A stretch of 64,000 nucleotides of DNA from Scilla litardierei (Eukaryota > Streptophyta > Magnoliopsida > Asparagales > Asparagaceae). The notes under the pieces are model-generated. The model worked only from the letters and a program-made list of their open reading frames with translations. It made no database searches and was not told the origin of the DNA. Position numbers and translations under genes: made by a program. Positions 7,932 through 20,355 of the stretch are shown here, piece by piece; position 1 is the stretch's first letter; every line of letters starts with the position of its first letter. The stretch is from the NCBI GenBank assembly GCA_030789695.1, contig JAULAV010003273.1:1-64000 (forward strand), in the 5' to 3' direction.

Positions 7932-10900
7932 TGTCCATCTATTTTTGGAATACTAGGGGCCTTAACAACCCTACTCGTCGTGCTGATCTCAAATTGAGGC
8001 TGAGTAAAATCAGACCTAGTATTGTTTGCTTGTTTGAAACTAAGGTGGAATTGGGAAATGAAGATAGGATTTCTAAGTGCTTTGGCAGCAACTGGCACTA
8101 TTTGGATAATAGGTCTATCTGCAAAGGGGGAAGAATTGCTATTTGCTATAATGGTTCTTACTGGAACTGTGGGTCTGTTAGGCTTTCTGAGCAGCGCATC
8201 TCATGCTCTTTCACCAATTCAGCTGGGTTTATCATGGCTCTCTCTGCGGTGTACGGGTACAACACTCCTTCTTCCAGATTATCGCTGTGGGATAATCTTG
8301 TGGCAGATTCTAATTCGATCCAATCCCTTCCTTGGATAATTGGTGGGGACTTCAACTGTGTGCGATTCTCAAACGAGAAAATAGGGGGCCGGCCAGTTGA
8401 CGGATCTGCTATGGATGCATTCAACTATACTATCTCCAAATGCGGGCTTTTGGAATTAAAATGTAGGGGTGACTGGCTAAGCTGGAACAATAGGCGCTTG
8501 GGGTCTTCTCGTATATCTGCCCGCCTAGAACGTACTCTCTGCAATATTCATTGGCTACATTACTTCCCACAATCTTATTGTGAATATTCAAATCCAGGTA
8601 CTAGTGATCACAATCCCATGTCTGTGTTCATTCAAACTCTTGTTTCCCCTCCCCCCTAAGGCTTTCAGATTTTACAATTCATGGATAAGTTATAATGGGT
8701 TCCATGATGTTGTGGCTGAGGCATGGGCTACTACTTTTGCGGGTTCCCCTATGAGCCGCCTGACCAAAAAGCTCTATAATCTGAAACTTGTTCTCAGAAG
8801 TTGGGCCGCAAGGAACAGAGATGGGTTAGATGTAAATTTGTGTAGAAGAGAGCTCGAGGCTATTCAGAATGATCCAAGTATACATACTTCCCTAAATACT
8901 CAAATTAAGGAGAAGCCTGCGGCTATCAAGCTTGCCAATGCTATGGAGGTAGAGGAATCAGATTTACGTCAAAAAAGCCGCCAGAATTGGTTATCCTTGG
9001 GGGACAAGAACTCCAAGTTCTTTTATAATGCAATGAAAGGGCGTCAATGCTATAATAGTCTCAATCACCTTGTCTCCCCTGATGGGGGCATGAATTCGAC
9101 TGCTTCTTCTCTAAAGATAGAGGCCCCTCTCTTTTTCAAGGCATTATATAATCAGAGCAATTACATGAACACTTTCCCTAGACTTACTCCTAAGCGGAAA
9201 CTGACTTCTGAGGCTTCCAATTGGATGGATCGTGATATTTCCTCAGAAGAGATTAAGGATGCTGTCTTCCAAATTGGGAGGGATAAAGCTCCTGGCCCGG
9301 ACGGGTTCAATGCATGTTTTTATCAGAATTGTTGGGGTATTGTTGGTAAGGATGTCATTTCTGCTGTATCCTCCTTTTTTAGATCTGGATGTATTCTTCG
9401 CCAGATCAACCACACCTTCTTAACCCTTGTTCCTAAAAACACTAGGGCTACGGAATTGGGGGACTACAGGCCGATCGCATGCTGTAATGTTACCTACAAA
9501 ATTATTAGCAAAATCCTCTGCAACAGGCTGAAGATGGCAATCAGTGAATTGATCTCCCCCAACCAGGCTGCTTTCTTAAAGGACAAGCTACTGGCAGACT
9601 GTACACTCATTGCCCACGAGCAAATCCGGGACTTTAGCAACCCTATGGGATCTAGGGCATGCATTAAATTAGACATCCGCAAGGCGTTTGATAGTGTGAA
9701 TAGGAAGTTTGTTATCTACATGCTTCATCAAATGGGTTTCTCGAGCAGATTTTCCAACTGGGTTGACGTCTGTATTTCCACACCCTCTTTCTCAGTCTTA
9801 GTTGATGGATCATCCGAGGGATTTTTCACTTCTAATCGGGGCCTGCGGCAAGGTGACCCCCTCTCCCCCTATCTATTTGTGCTTGTTATGGAAGCTTTTT
9901 CTTTGCTTATGGCCCGTTCTGAAGCTCTACAAACGATCCAACCTTTGAGGCGAGCCGGTTCTATCTCTCACCTTCTTTTTGCGGACGATCTTTTGGTGTT
10001 CTGTAGAGCTAATATGCTTTCTTTTGAGGGTCTAAAGGATTTGCTTAATGATTTCAAGTTTTATTCTGGCCTTCAGATCAATCTTGACAAGAGTTCAGTC
10101 ATCTTCAGTAAGGGTACTCGGGATCCAAGTGGATTGGCCACTTTTCTGGGTATCAGAAGGGTTTCTTCTTTCACTACCTACTTGGGATTGCCATTATCCT
10201 CCAAGTATCCAAGAGCTTCTATGTTTGGCAGGTTGGTTGACAAGTGCAAAAAAAGGCTTCAGGGATGGACTTCCTCCTCTCTTTCCATCTCTGGTAGGAT
10301 TGAGTTAGTTCGTTCTGTGATCTATGGCATGGTGGGTTTCTGGATGCAAGCTTATTGTATTCCTTCCTCTGTTATTCGCTCTATTAACTCGGCTTGCAGG
10401 AGATTTATATGGGGGAAATCTAGATCTTGGGCCTGGAAGGAACTATGTGTCCCCAAGACTGAGGGCGGGGTTGGTCTTCGTATGCTTAAAGATCTAAATT
10501 CAGCCTCTGCTGTTCGTCTGACATGGCGGTATCTTGCTACTGAGGGGTTATGGGCTAAGTTCATACGGAAAACTCATGGGTCTGGCTGTGGCTTTTACTC
10601 TACTATATCCAAGCCCACTAACTCTGGTACGTGGAAATTTTTGCTTAGGCATCGTCCTATCTCTCAGAAACTAATCAAACGATTGGTTAAGGATGGATCT
10701 ACTACCTTATTTTGGTATGACAACTGGCACTCCGCAGGTCCTCTTTATCTTCTTTGTGTGCCTCTCTTAGGAACTGAAAAAGCTGTGGTTAAAGACTTTT
10801 GGGCTAATGGCAATTGGATCCCCAGTATTTTACAAATCCTGCTTATTCTCAGCGGATGTACCCTCACTCCAGGTGCAGATACCTGGACGTGGACAGCTGG

Positions 10901-11477
10901 CCCATTATTCACCCTCAGGAGTGCATGGGAGGGTACCCGCATGGCTGGGGTTCCATTCAAATATGCGCCGGTGGTATGGTTTGCTCAGCAGGTTCCAAAA
11001 ATGGCCCTTACCCTATTGAGGGCTCTTCGCAACAAACTCCCAACCAAAGAGGTATTGTCTAAATGGGGGTCTACATCTGATGGATTTTGTGTACTTTGTA
11101 ATGCTAATGCGGCTGAGAGCTCCCTACATCTCTTCTTCGAGTGTGAATATAGTAAGTACATCCTTCTCAGAAGTTTTCTTAAGTTGGAGTACTTGGGGGT
11201 GGTGCCTACTTCTCTTTCGGGATTGGGTGACTTGATTCTATCTCGCTATAAGAAATCAGATTGTGTTGGGATTCTAGCAAAAACAGTCCTGGCGTCAATG
11301 GTCTGGCACATTTGGAAGCAGCGTAACATGCGGATTTTTGAAGGCAAATATAAGGGTAAGGTGGCCCTATTTGATGACATAGCATCGGACGTTAGAATCA
11401 TTCTTCGTAATATTGGCAAGGAGGATATAGCAGCTGGCAGCGCATTGGCTAATTGGGATATTGGTGATCATGGATGA
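7931..11477 (+). pseudogene. LINE-1a ORF2: AP endonuclease and reverse transcriptase, one frameshift
   Basis: ORF2 starts at the ATG 7931-7933. Residues 1 to about 237 are an apurinic-type endonuclease with FWNTRG, CLFETK, GGDFN (about 8344) and the C-terminal SDHNP (about 8604). The remainder, open to 11477, is the L1 reverse transcriptase: DKAPGPDGFN, DYRPIACCNVTYKIISK, NQAAFLKDK, KLDIRKAFDSVN, GLRQGDPLSPYLF and the catalytic FADD at 9978-9989. A Cys/His domain with FCVLCNAN...HLFFEC (C at 11088 and 11097) follows, typical of plant L1. The two halves are joined by a single one-base frameshift in the C-run at about 8651-8656. Everything else is open over 3.5 kb, so inactivation is recent or the shift is a sequencing error. 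Confidence 0.92.
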
Positions 11478-11667
11478 GTTGTCCAGGTTCTTGTTTTGGA
11501 TTTGTATGTTTGCTGGTTACTTCTCAGTCGGGACGGAGGTTGTAGAGGGTGACGGCGCTTGTGCCCTATCCCCTCTCTTCCTTCTTCCCCTCTAGAGAGT
11601 TCTAGCTTGTACATTTGTACCATATTATGATATTAATAAAGTCTTCCGATTATCTGTCAAAAAAAAA

Positions 11668-11877
11668 CATTGAAAAGATAAAAGATAAATTTTATTGATT
11701 TTCACATAATAAAATAGAATTATCATTTTAGAAAAAAATTCCAATTAATACTTGCGGACGTTTACTTCAAATCCGACTTCGACCCGAACTTAATAGAAAA
11801 TGAGAGATTTCGACCCGAACCCAAATCTTTTTCCGAATCACTTACTGAATTCCGATCTTACCGTCTGATCGGAGTCT
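11668..11877. other. AT-rich spacer between the two LINEs
   Basis: No gene or known element is recognised. The stretch contains two CGACCCGAAC words (about 11776 and 11812) and AT-rich runs. Its right end provides the target of LINE-1b. Confidence 0.5.
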
Positions 11878-11928
11878 AACCTGTTTGTATCTTTTTTTTG
11901 GGTTAAGATGAAACAAAATGCCCTCAGG

Positions 11929-14900
11929 CTACGGCACCCTGTGCCCTCTCTTAACTCCCTTCCCCAGTACATCCGCCTCCAGCGCTTTCAAAATGCTCTC
12001 AGGCAGGCTCGGATACTCCCTGAAAGTAACCTCCTGCTGAATACCCATTTTCGCTAATCCATCCGCCACAAAATTGGACTCCCTTCTGGTGTGAATTACA
12101 CGGATACTCCATTGTTTCGCCTTCAGCTCTCTAATGTCCAGAACTAGCGCTGCTAGAGGATGGAATGTTACATCCCCTGCCTCAAGCAACTTGACAGCTT
12201 CCAGAGCATCAGTCTCACAAATGATCTTCTTGAAACCCCTACTCCATACCCATCTGAGTCCAAGAAGAATAGAATGCAGCTCTGCCCCTATAGGAGAACT
12301 GATACCCAGGAAAGCAGAGAAACCCCCCCAACCAATTACATGCGCTGCACCTGATTGCTCCTCCAGGTCCAGCCAACCCCGAGCCGCCCTTCATAGCACC
12401 ATCTACATTCAACTTTACCCATCCCTCAGACGGTGGAGCCCAACAGATAAGTCCCTCGTTCATCCGCACCTTGGACTGTGTCTTGAAGGCTTGGCAAGTT
12501 TCCGCAGCAAGGGCCCAGATATTACATACGATGCTTTCAACCTCCCTTCTGCTCGCAATCGGGTTAAAAACAGCATCACATCTATCCGTCCAAATTCTCC
12601 ACACTGCCGCAGCAAATAATGTGCTTCCCATCTGACCATCTTCTTTAACCCCCTTGAGTCCTGATTGCAGCCATCCCTTAAGATCAGCCTCAAAGAAAGC
12701 CATCTGATCCTGAATCGGAACAATCCTCTTCCAAATTTCTCTTGCCCTGATACAATCTCTGACCGCATGCAGTACATCTTCCACCAAAGCCCCACACAAA
12801 ATGCATTCCTCACAATTAGCAATCCCCCTACGGAATCTCAGTTGAGCTGTCACCAATCTATCTTTAGCAGCCAACCAGAAAAAGTAACTCCATCTCGCAG
12901 GCATTTGCACTTTCCAAATCCAAGCCATATCATCCACACTCTGCTCTTCCAGAAGTTCAACATAAGCTGAACTAGTCGAAAACACCCCATTAGCAGTCCC
13001 CTTCCAAATGTAAGCATCCCTCTTCCCGTCCAAATTCTGCAACGGATACGCCATGATCTTGAAAGCAATAGTATCCGGCACCGCCAGGAAGAGTTTATTC
13101 AGATTCCATTCACCATTATCGGAAATATAATCACTAACTCTTTCCAAAATGGAGTTCTTCTCAGGATCAAAACCACCCAAATCCACCAAAGGCTTATCAA
13201 TCCACAGATCTGTCCAAAAACACACAGTTTCTCCCATCCCAATTCTACTAACCATTCCTCTACCAAGAGCTTTGAGGCCGAAAAGAATTGACTTGAATTG
13301 GGAAGACCAGTTACCTTTGTTGACAGCATTCTTCTTTAACCATCCAAACACATCATCATCCACTTTATATTTAGCCTTGATAAACTTAGCCCAAAGAGTA
13401 TCTGGCTCGGAGAAAAATTTCCATGCCAATATTTGTAGCATGACCTTGTTATGAAGCTTCATTCTCCTTAGTCCCAATCCTCCCACCCTCTTAGGGGTAC
13501 AAACAACATCCCATTTGATCAAATGAATTTTCCTGACTTCACTGCAACCACCCCATAGGAACTGTTTGTTCAGCCTATCAATTAAATTGCACGTATGATC
13601 AGGGACCTTAGCAGTCATCATCAAATAAGTAGGGATAGCAGATGTAACTGACTGTACTAGTGTGGCTCTGCCAGCCAAACTAAGCATCTTGGCTTTCCAT
13701 CCAGACAATCTACTGCTGACATTATCAACAATACTATTATAAGTGTTTTTAGATACTCTCTTGTGCGCAACAGGAACCCCAAGATACATACCCAAATCTC
13801 ACGTAGAAGCAATGCCAAGAAGCCTCCCAATCTTCCTTATATGCTTCCTACCTGCCACAGGAGATATGAAGCACTTTGACTTATCAAAGCTAATACTAGA
13901 ACCTGATGCTTTGCAAAAACTCTCAAGTACACTCCTCATCTCAAGCACATTCTTCTCAGATGCTCTCCCAAACAGCAACAGATCATCTGCAAAAAGCAAA
14001 TGTGAAACCCCTGGTCCTCTCACCTTGACTCCTATAGGTTTCCATCTTCCATTGTTAGTAGAATCCTGAATGAGCATACTCAGCCTTTCCATACACAAAA
14101 CAAATAGAAATGGGCTAAGGGGATCTCCCTGCCTTAAGCCCCTCTGCAGAGTAATCCATTCCGTAGCTCCACCCTCCCACAACACTGATAACTGAGGGCT
14201 GGAGACACAGAACATGATAAGTTTGATACATTGAACAGGGAACCCAAACAAGTTCAATGTTTCCTCCAAAAAAACTCCAACTAATCTTATCATACGCCTT
14301 CTCCAGGTCAATCTTCACAGCTAGTAATCCTTCAGACCTCTTAGATCTTCTAATAGAGTGGATTAATTCTTGTGCAATGATATTATTATCCATAATCTGT
14401 CTCCCAGGCACAAAGCTAGACTGATTAGGACTTATTAACCACTGCATCACTCCACGAAGCCTTCCCACCATCACCTTAGCAATGACCTTGTAAGCCACGG
14501 GGATCAAACTAATAAGTCTAAACTGCCTCAACAATTCAGGATGGTTGACTTTAGGGATAAGCACAATAAGAGTCCTGTTAAGAATAGTATTAAACTTCCC
14601 ATACTCAAAAGCATCCCTAACTAACTTGGTCATATCCTCCTTCACCTTGGGCCAAAATTGCTGAAAAACCCCTGCATGAAGGCCATCCACCCCAGGAGCT
14701 TTCCAAGGTTTCATAAGAAAGAGAGCCTTCTGAACTTCCCCTTCATAAACCTCCTCTACTAACTCAGCAGACTCCTCCTCAGAAATCCTCTGACACACAG
14801 CATGGGTAATCCCCTAATCAGACCCAAGATCCTCACTAAATAGTTTTCTCACAAAATTTTTACATAAAGAGAGAATATCATCTGCTTTAGAAAACCACCT

Positions 14901-16046
14901 CCCCTCTTCATCCTTCAACCTCAAGACCTTCAGCTTCTTCCTCTTGCAGAGAGTAGAAAGGTGAAAGAACCTAGTATTCCTATCACCCTGAGCCAACCAT
15001 CTGCATCTGGACTTCTGATACCAGAACATCTCTTACTGTGAAATCACCCTCTCATATTTGCTAATAAGATCCTTCTCCACCATTCTGAGGTAATGAGTAT
15101 CCCTCTTCATCAGCTCCCTCTGCACCCCAGCAATCCTATTCTTAAGCCACCTCTTTCTCTTAAACAGATTGCCAAAGACATTTCTATTCCACTCCTTAAC
15201 TTTATCAACAAAAACCTCAGTCTTACCAACAAAATCCTCTTCCTTACCACCCCAGGCCTTCCCCACAAACTCCTTAAAACCCTCCTCCTGCAACCACATG
15301 GCTTGGAATCTGAAGGGACGAGAAGGATGGATTGAATTAACAACAGGCTTACCTCTTAAAAGAATAGGGCAGTGATCTGAACATATTCTGGGCAAATGAT
15401 AAAGATTAGCTTCGGAAAATAACGTGCACCATTCAGCATTAGCCACAGCTCTATCCAACCTTTCAAGGACCCTGGCCCTCCCAGTTCTCTGGTTACACCA
15501 TGTATAAGGCCCTCCATTAAACCCAATATCCAACATCCCACAGGCAGACAGAAAATCCCTAAACCTCTTACATCTACTCATGGATGGGAGTGCACCACCA
15601 GCCTTTTCCTTCGGCCCTATATAATCGTTAAAATCCCCCAACAATACCCAAGCTAAATTCATAGAAGCACTCAGGCTCTCCGGCTCATCATACATCCTCC
15701 ATCTTATAGCTCTGTGAGGACTAGAATAAACAACAGATAAGGCCACATCCACAGAGTCCTGTCTCTTGAAAATACCATGAATAAAATGTTCCGAAGAGCA
15801 CAAAACTTGTATATCCAAAGCTTCCTTGTCCCACAAAAGCCAGATACCCCCAGAGTAGCCAACAGCCTCCACCACAAATGAGCCCTCAAACTTCAATCTC
15901 CTGATTACTTTCCTGGCATCCTCACCTGAGATACGTGGCTCGGCTATTACCAAAATATCAGGCTTGTGCCCCAGAATCAACTCCTTAATTTCCAAGTTGA
16001 AAGACTTCTTAGCAGGCCCCCTGCAGTTCCAAAATAAAATATCCAT
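11929..16046 (-). pseudogene. LINE-1b ORF2: endonuclease, reverse transcriptase, RNase H; multiply broken
   Basis: The ATG at 16046 opens MDILFWNCRGPAKK; the upstream in-frame extension is not needed. The endonuclease (to about 15330) shows LVIAEPRISG, LLGDFNDYIG and CSDHCPILL. The RT shows KAPGVDGLHAGVFQ, FRLISLIPVAYKVIAK, NQSSFVPGRQIMDN, KIDLEKAYD, GLRQGDPLSPFLFVL and FADDLLLFGRASEK (about 13990). Then come WLAAKDRL...CILCGALVEDVLHAVRDC (zinc-binding) and an RNase H-like domain with WVKLNVDGAMKGG (about 12400) and VIHTRRESNFVADGLAKMG (about 12050-12105). Stops lie near 15031, 14812 and 13797, with frameshifts near 14300 and 12240. A C-terminal RNase H is known in one group of plant L1 elements. 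Confidence 0.92.
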
Positions 16047-16096
16047 TATCAACAAACAAAAGAGTCTAGCACAACACCCAGCTAGCATGGAAAAAC

Positions 16097-17764
16097 TCAG
16101 AGGGAAGTTGACACCACTCCCAACACCAAGCTACTTTGATCAACTCCAGTAGCTTTCTCCACCCCTTCCATCAAAGAGCCTTCTCCTGACAAAGAAAGAA
16201 AAGAACTCCCTGCAGCATTAGAGATATCTTCCAAAGGTTTTCTCTTCCCACCAGTAACTCTGTAGCCCTGATCAGACCTTTCCAATCCAAGACATTCAGA
16301 AGAATCTGCAACATTAGTACCTTTAGTATGAAACGGAGTCAAAACCCCATTCCCAATCTTAACTTTCCCCTGCCTCCCGTTGAGTGGTACTTTACTCTTA
16401 ACAGAAGAATGCAGGGCTAGGATCTGCTTAGCTTTCCTCCCATTCACCCCCGAACCATCCAATTGACTGCTAAAAGAGAAATCCATCCCCTGGTTCTTTC
16501 TTGTAACCAAGCTCCCATGTATCCTTTCCTTGACTATATCCGATAGGACAATAGCATTCGATCCTGCTCCCCCCTCAACATGAGAGACAGCACCATTGTC
16601 CACACCCTCCAGATTTTGAGTAAGAATAGAAAAACGAGAACCAAACTCAGAGGTAATTCCTCTCCCTTCATGGCCAAAATTCTTCTGCTTCCCCACATTT
16701 TTGCACACACGCCTATCGCTAGCCAACAACCAAGGCCCATACTCAGGTTTGCTCCCCTCATCCTGATTAACATCCTCTCCCTTCGAGGCCTCCGTAGACT
16801 TCTCACCAACAACCTCCCTCCCTCCTCCATCCTGCTCCTGACCAGTAGTACTCTTGAAAGGACATGGCTCCTTATGGCCCACCCTGCCACACCTGAAGCA
16901 AATCAAACCAAGCCCTTCATACTGGACTTCTTGCCAACGTTCCTCAACCAAAATCTTCGTCTTCAAAGGCTTGCTTAGGTCTATTTCCACACACACTCTT
17001 GCAAATCTAGCCTTCATGACCAACTTAGTGTTCAGATCTATCTTCACTATCTTCCCAATGCAATTCCCCATCATCTTCAGCACCTTCTGATCGTAGTACT
17101 CCACTGGTAAGAATGGAAATCTGATCCACACAGCCGTCGATCCAACCTCCGCCTCCGAAGGCGAGAAATCAGGCACCCAATTCCGAATCGTCAGATATCT
17201 ACCAAGAATCATCCATGGCCCCTCCTCAATCGCATACATTCTGTCTTCTTCACAGCTAAACTTCACCATTATGTAGCCCTCCCCCAATTCAATGAAGTCC
17301 AAATTCCCCTTAGGCTTCCACAGCACTCTGAGCTTAGCTTCTAGGAAAGAGATCGACACAAATCTCCCTAGAAGTTTAACAATTACCGCCCTCTCACATC
17401 TCCGACGGAGCCTATCCTTGAAAGCTGGCGAGAGAGAAATACTATCCCAATCACCCTTCTTCGAAACCAGCACATCTTCATCCATCTCAGAATCCTCCTC
17501 CTCCATGGCCGAGCTCCAATCATGTAAACCCCCATCACCCATACATACCTCCTTAAAGGACTTCTCGCCAATCGCCTGGAAACCTCCAGAACCACCCGCT
17601 CCTCCGCTCATCCCAGCCTTCGAAATCTCCCCCAGCGGAGAAACAAACGCCGACAATCCCTTGAATTTCTTGGAGCTCCGCTGGGACAAAACCACCTCTT
17701 CGGTCGCTCGTGCGTCGCCCTCATCCACCAGGTCACCATCTCCCTCGAGCTCAAGCCCTAGCAT
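16097..17764 (-). CDS. LINE-1b ORF1, RNA-binding protein with DUF4283 and zinc knuckle
   Basis: The frame is intact for 555 residues from the ATG at 17764. The N-terminal ~100 residues are acidic and Ser-rich. Residues about 120-260 resemble the DUF4283 domain of plant L1 and related proteins (EEGPWMILGRYLTIRNW, AVWIRFPFLPVEYYD, GKIVKIDLNTKLVMKARFAR). At about residue 293 there is a zinc knuckle GLICFRCGRVGHKEPC; its H-x3-C spacing is one residue shorter than the usual H-x4-C, which may weaken zinc binding. The C-terminal ~250 residues are low-complexity. The protein should coat LINE RNA in the ribonucleoprotein. An intact ORF1 beside a broken ORF2 could still act in trans. Confidence 0.85.
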   Translation of the reverse strand: MLGLELEGDGDLVDEGDARATEEVVLSQRSSKKFKGLSAFVSPLGEISKAGMSGGAGGSGGFQAIGEKSFKEVCMGDGGLHDWSSAMEEEDSEMDEDVLVSKKGDWDSISLSPAFKDRLRRRCERAVIVKLLGRFVSISFLEAKLRVLWKPKGNLDFIELGEGYIMVKFSCEEDRMYAIEEGPWMILGRYLTIRNWVPDFSPSEAEVGSTAVWIRFPFLPVEYYDQKVLKMMGNCIGKIVKIDLNTKLVMKARFARVCVEIDLSKPLKTKILVEERWQEVQYEGLGLICFRCGRVGHKEPCPFKSTTGQEQDGGGREVVGEKSTEASKGEDVNQDEGSKPEYGPWLLASDRRVCKNVGKQKNFGHEGRGITSEFGSRFSILTQNLEGVDNGAVSHVEGGAGSNAIVLSDIVKERIHGSLVTRKNQGMDFSFSSQLDGSGVNGRKAKQILALHSSVKSKVPLNGRQGKVKIGNGVLTPFHTKGTNVADSSECLGLERSDQGYRVTGGKRKPLEDISNAAGSSFLSLSGEGSLMEGVEKATGVDQSSLVLGVVSTSL

Positions 17765-17881
17765 CCCAAAAGCACGAGAAAAAATCGCCCTAAAATCGCC
17801 CCTCTACAAGCGCACGATAGCCTCTAACATGCGCCTAACTCATTTTTGCCTCTCCGATTCGCCCAACCTGTTTGTATCTTT

Positions 17882-18729
17882 GAGCATAAACATTTCGCAC
17901 ACGTGCGAGCAATGCCCATGAGCTAGAAATTCATTTGAATAATGAGCTATCCTCTCGTATGGGACGGGGCCGCCCAAATGTGAGCTAAGATTCTTACATC
18001 GTGAAAAGGATAAAATGAGACAATGAGATGGTGAGCCAAGATCCTTATATCATGTGCTAACCTAATCTGTTTTTCAAAATCAAAAAATCGAAAGTTTCGA
18101 TTCATCTTGATTTATTAATAAAGAGATCTTTATGTATCAAAAAAATTTATTATTTAAAGCTTTCTATTAAATGCATCAACTGTTCTCAAGATGGATGGTT
18201 TACATGGTACTTGCAAATGCAACAAACTTGAAATGGATTGATCTATAGATTTATTTTAAAATACGACAGAGATAAAAATTACAGATGTTGATTTTTCCCC
18301 GAAAACAATAGCTGCCAATTAGATTTTAATATAATTTCCACAAATCATGATTCTCATGTAGTGATGAAAATGGGTCGGAGTTAACTCTTTCATTAAGGCA
18401 GGAATTTTTTGTGGACTGGGGCCGAGGCCGACATTAGGCCATCTCCCATCCTTGGCCTCGGACCTGACACTATTCTTATAATTTTTAAGAACACGTAATT
18501 TCGAAGCCCATTAGAACATCTGGCTCAACCTTTTGAAATTAAAAAATTTACCTATATAAATTTAACACATTCATTCTCTTTCCGTTTCTAATCGAAACTC
18601 AGCTACTAGTTTCCAAAAAAATATCTGATATCAACTTTTGCTCTTTCTAGTTTCTTTCTTCGAAAAAAATTGAATGCACAAAAATTAAAAATTGATGCAT
18701 CTCTTTATTCAATTTGACTCCATAGGAGC
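17882..18729. other. Non-coding stretch between LINE-1b and the Tat-type element
   Basis: No gene is seen. A degenerate ~65-bp duplication with GTGAGCTAAGATTCTTACATC and GTGAGCCAAGATCCTTATATC-like segments lies at about 17975-18055. The rest is AT-rich with short A and T runs. Confidence 0.5.
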
Positions 18730-19992
18730 TGTTTCAGGTTGTTTTCTCACCACAGGTTGGAACTATGGTAGTCCGAAGGTCATCACTGATGTGGAAGACG
18801 AGAATGACCTTCGGGATCGATCGACCGAGCAGGCTCTGGTGCGAGGGTGATCGGAGCCGAATGATGGGACGCCGAAGTGGTGCTTCGGCTGGATGATGTC
18901 TCCCGTGATCAACAAAACGAGAAGCTCGTCAGGGTGGTCAGATGTTGGTTCCGACCAAATCCCCTCCAATGCTTAAGTCAGACTTTGACACAAGAGTTTA
19001 TCCCCTCCAATGCTTTGGGTTCGGGGTTCGTTCCGGGCCTTTTTTTGGGATCCTAGATAATTTTAAATTTTAATAATTGTTTACGGGTGTTTTCTCATCA
19101 CTGACTCGTTGATCGACAACTAGACGGTCAACGTGGTCAAAGGATCGGTTGGGATCCCTTGGTTACGCCGAGCGTACGTGCCCTCGACGTGGATAGGCGA
19201 TGGATCCGCGGTTGACCAGACGCTTCAGAAGAGCGTCGGTCCTCGGTTGGCGTGGAGACGAGGGGAGGCCTCGGTTCTAGGTTGAGTGCTCGACCTCGGC
19301 AGGACGAGCGTCGAGGGGAAGCCTCGGCACCTTGAATGTTCCTCGGTCTTGATTGGCGACGGTGCTCGCTAACGGTGAACGGATTCGTTCCTTTCTGGTT
19401 CAGCTCCTTCCTGGATAGACGAGGAAACTCGTCAGGGGGGCCGGACCTTGGTTCCAACCAAGTCCCCACCGATGCCTAAGTCAGAACAGATCTCTGTAGT
19501 GCTCGGCGGGATCGGTACGGCTCAAGAGGAGGCCAGCACACGTATCCTCGGACCGAGTTCTGGAAGGGGATATAATGAGGAAAAGCAAGTTCTTGTTAAT
19601 GGGATACCTCAGTTGTAGGTGCCAAGGATTCAATCCTCTTCCCGGTTGCCACTGTCATCCCTTATAGGGTTTGGCCCACGATTGCCCCCAATCCACGTCC
19701 TCTGACCGCCTCCCCTCACGCCTCCATGACTCGCCTCCATCAAGGCGCATGCGTGCGTCGTGGGGAGGGTCGATTAATGGGCTCCTTAATGGTCATTAAG
19801 GTGTTGCGGTTTCAGGAGGACTGTTATCTTCGGAGAGCGCGAGCTAATCACGCGTCTTCCGGGCCGGGGCCGGTCTGACTTCGAGTCCATTCGTGGGCCT
19901 CGTCAGGCGGGCCTAATCCCATTCGTGGGCTTCCCGTTCTTGGCTTTGGCTTGTGTCTCTGGTTCTTAGGCTTCTCCAAAATAGTCGTATCA
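18730..19992 (-). repeat. 3' LTR of the Tat-type element
   Basis: In minus orientation the LTR starts TGATACGACTATTTTGG (ending at 19992) next to the purine tract GATGGGGGCAAT, and finishes CAACCTGAAACA at 18730. The length is about 1263 bp. It contains two related internal modules, GGTTCCGACCAAATCCCCT (about 18950) and GGTTCCAACCAAGTCCCCA (about 19451), each followed by CCGATGCC/CCAATGCT-TAAGTCAG. Frames within the LTR are spurious. Confidence 0.7.
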
Positions 19993-20355
19993 ATTGCCCC
20001 CATCGTCCGAGCCATTCGGATTCTACCGGTTCGGTTTGGGCGATGTGACTCTTGAGGATTTTGACAGGCGTGTCAGTCGAGGCTAATCCATTAAATGGAA
20101 GTCATTATGACGATGCCCGTTTGAACTTCTCTTGGTGTGGGATTCGAAACACCGTTGATCTTCAGATGCTGTCACATGCTCCTCTTTGGACGGTCTTGAT
20201 TCTGTGATTGCCTTCCATATCAGGGCGCCGGCCTCCCAAGTTTCGATTCTTTCGCACCTTTCTTCCTGATTCTTGTCTTGCAAGCTCCTTCTCTCCGTCG
20301 TTTATCTTCCTTCGGATTCTTTTCAAGGTAACCTTCTTCCTCCTTCATTTGCCCC

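Larger units (their letters stand above)
7314..11667 (+). mobile_element. LINE-1a, plant L1-type retrotransposon, 5'-truncated
   Basis: The element has the tail of ORF1, then ORF2 with endonuclease, reverse transcriptase and a C-terminal zinc-binding domain, an AATAAA at 11635-11640, and an A-tract at 11659-11667. The frame upstream of ORF1 opens only at 7314 with no ATG, so the 5' part of ORF1 is absent. That is the usual outcome of incomplete target-primed reverse transcription. I could not identify a target-site duplication. It lacks the RNase H domain found in LINE-1b, so the two LINEs are different L1 lineages. Confidence 0.9.
11895..17864 (-). mobile_element. LINE-1b, full-length plant L1-type retrotransposon with RNase H
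   Basis: A 17-bp target-site duplication AACCTGTTTGTATCTTT flanks the element at 11878-11894 and 17865-17881. A short T-run (the poly(A) tail on the minus strand) follows the left copy. From right to left the element has a ~100-bp 5' UTR, ORF1 (16097-17764), a ~50-bp gap, and ORF2 (16046 down to about 11929) with endonuclease, RT, zinc-binding and RNase H domains. The length of about 5.97 kb and the TSD indicate a full-length insertion. ORF1 is intact; ORF2 carries several stops and frameshifts. Confidence 0.95.
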
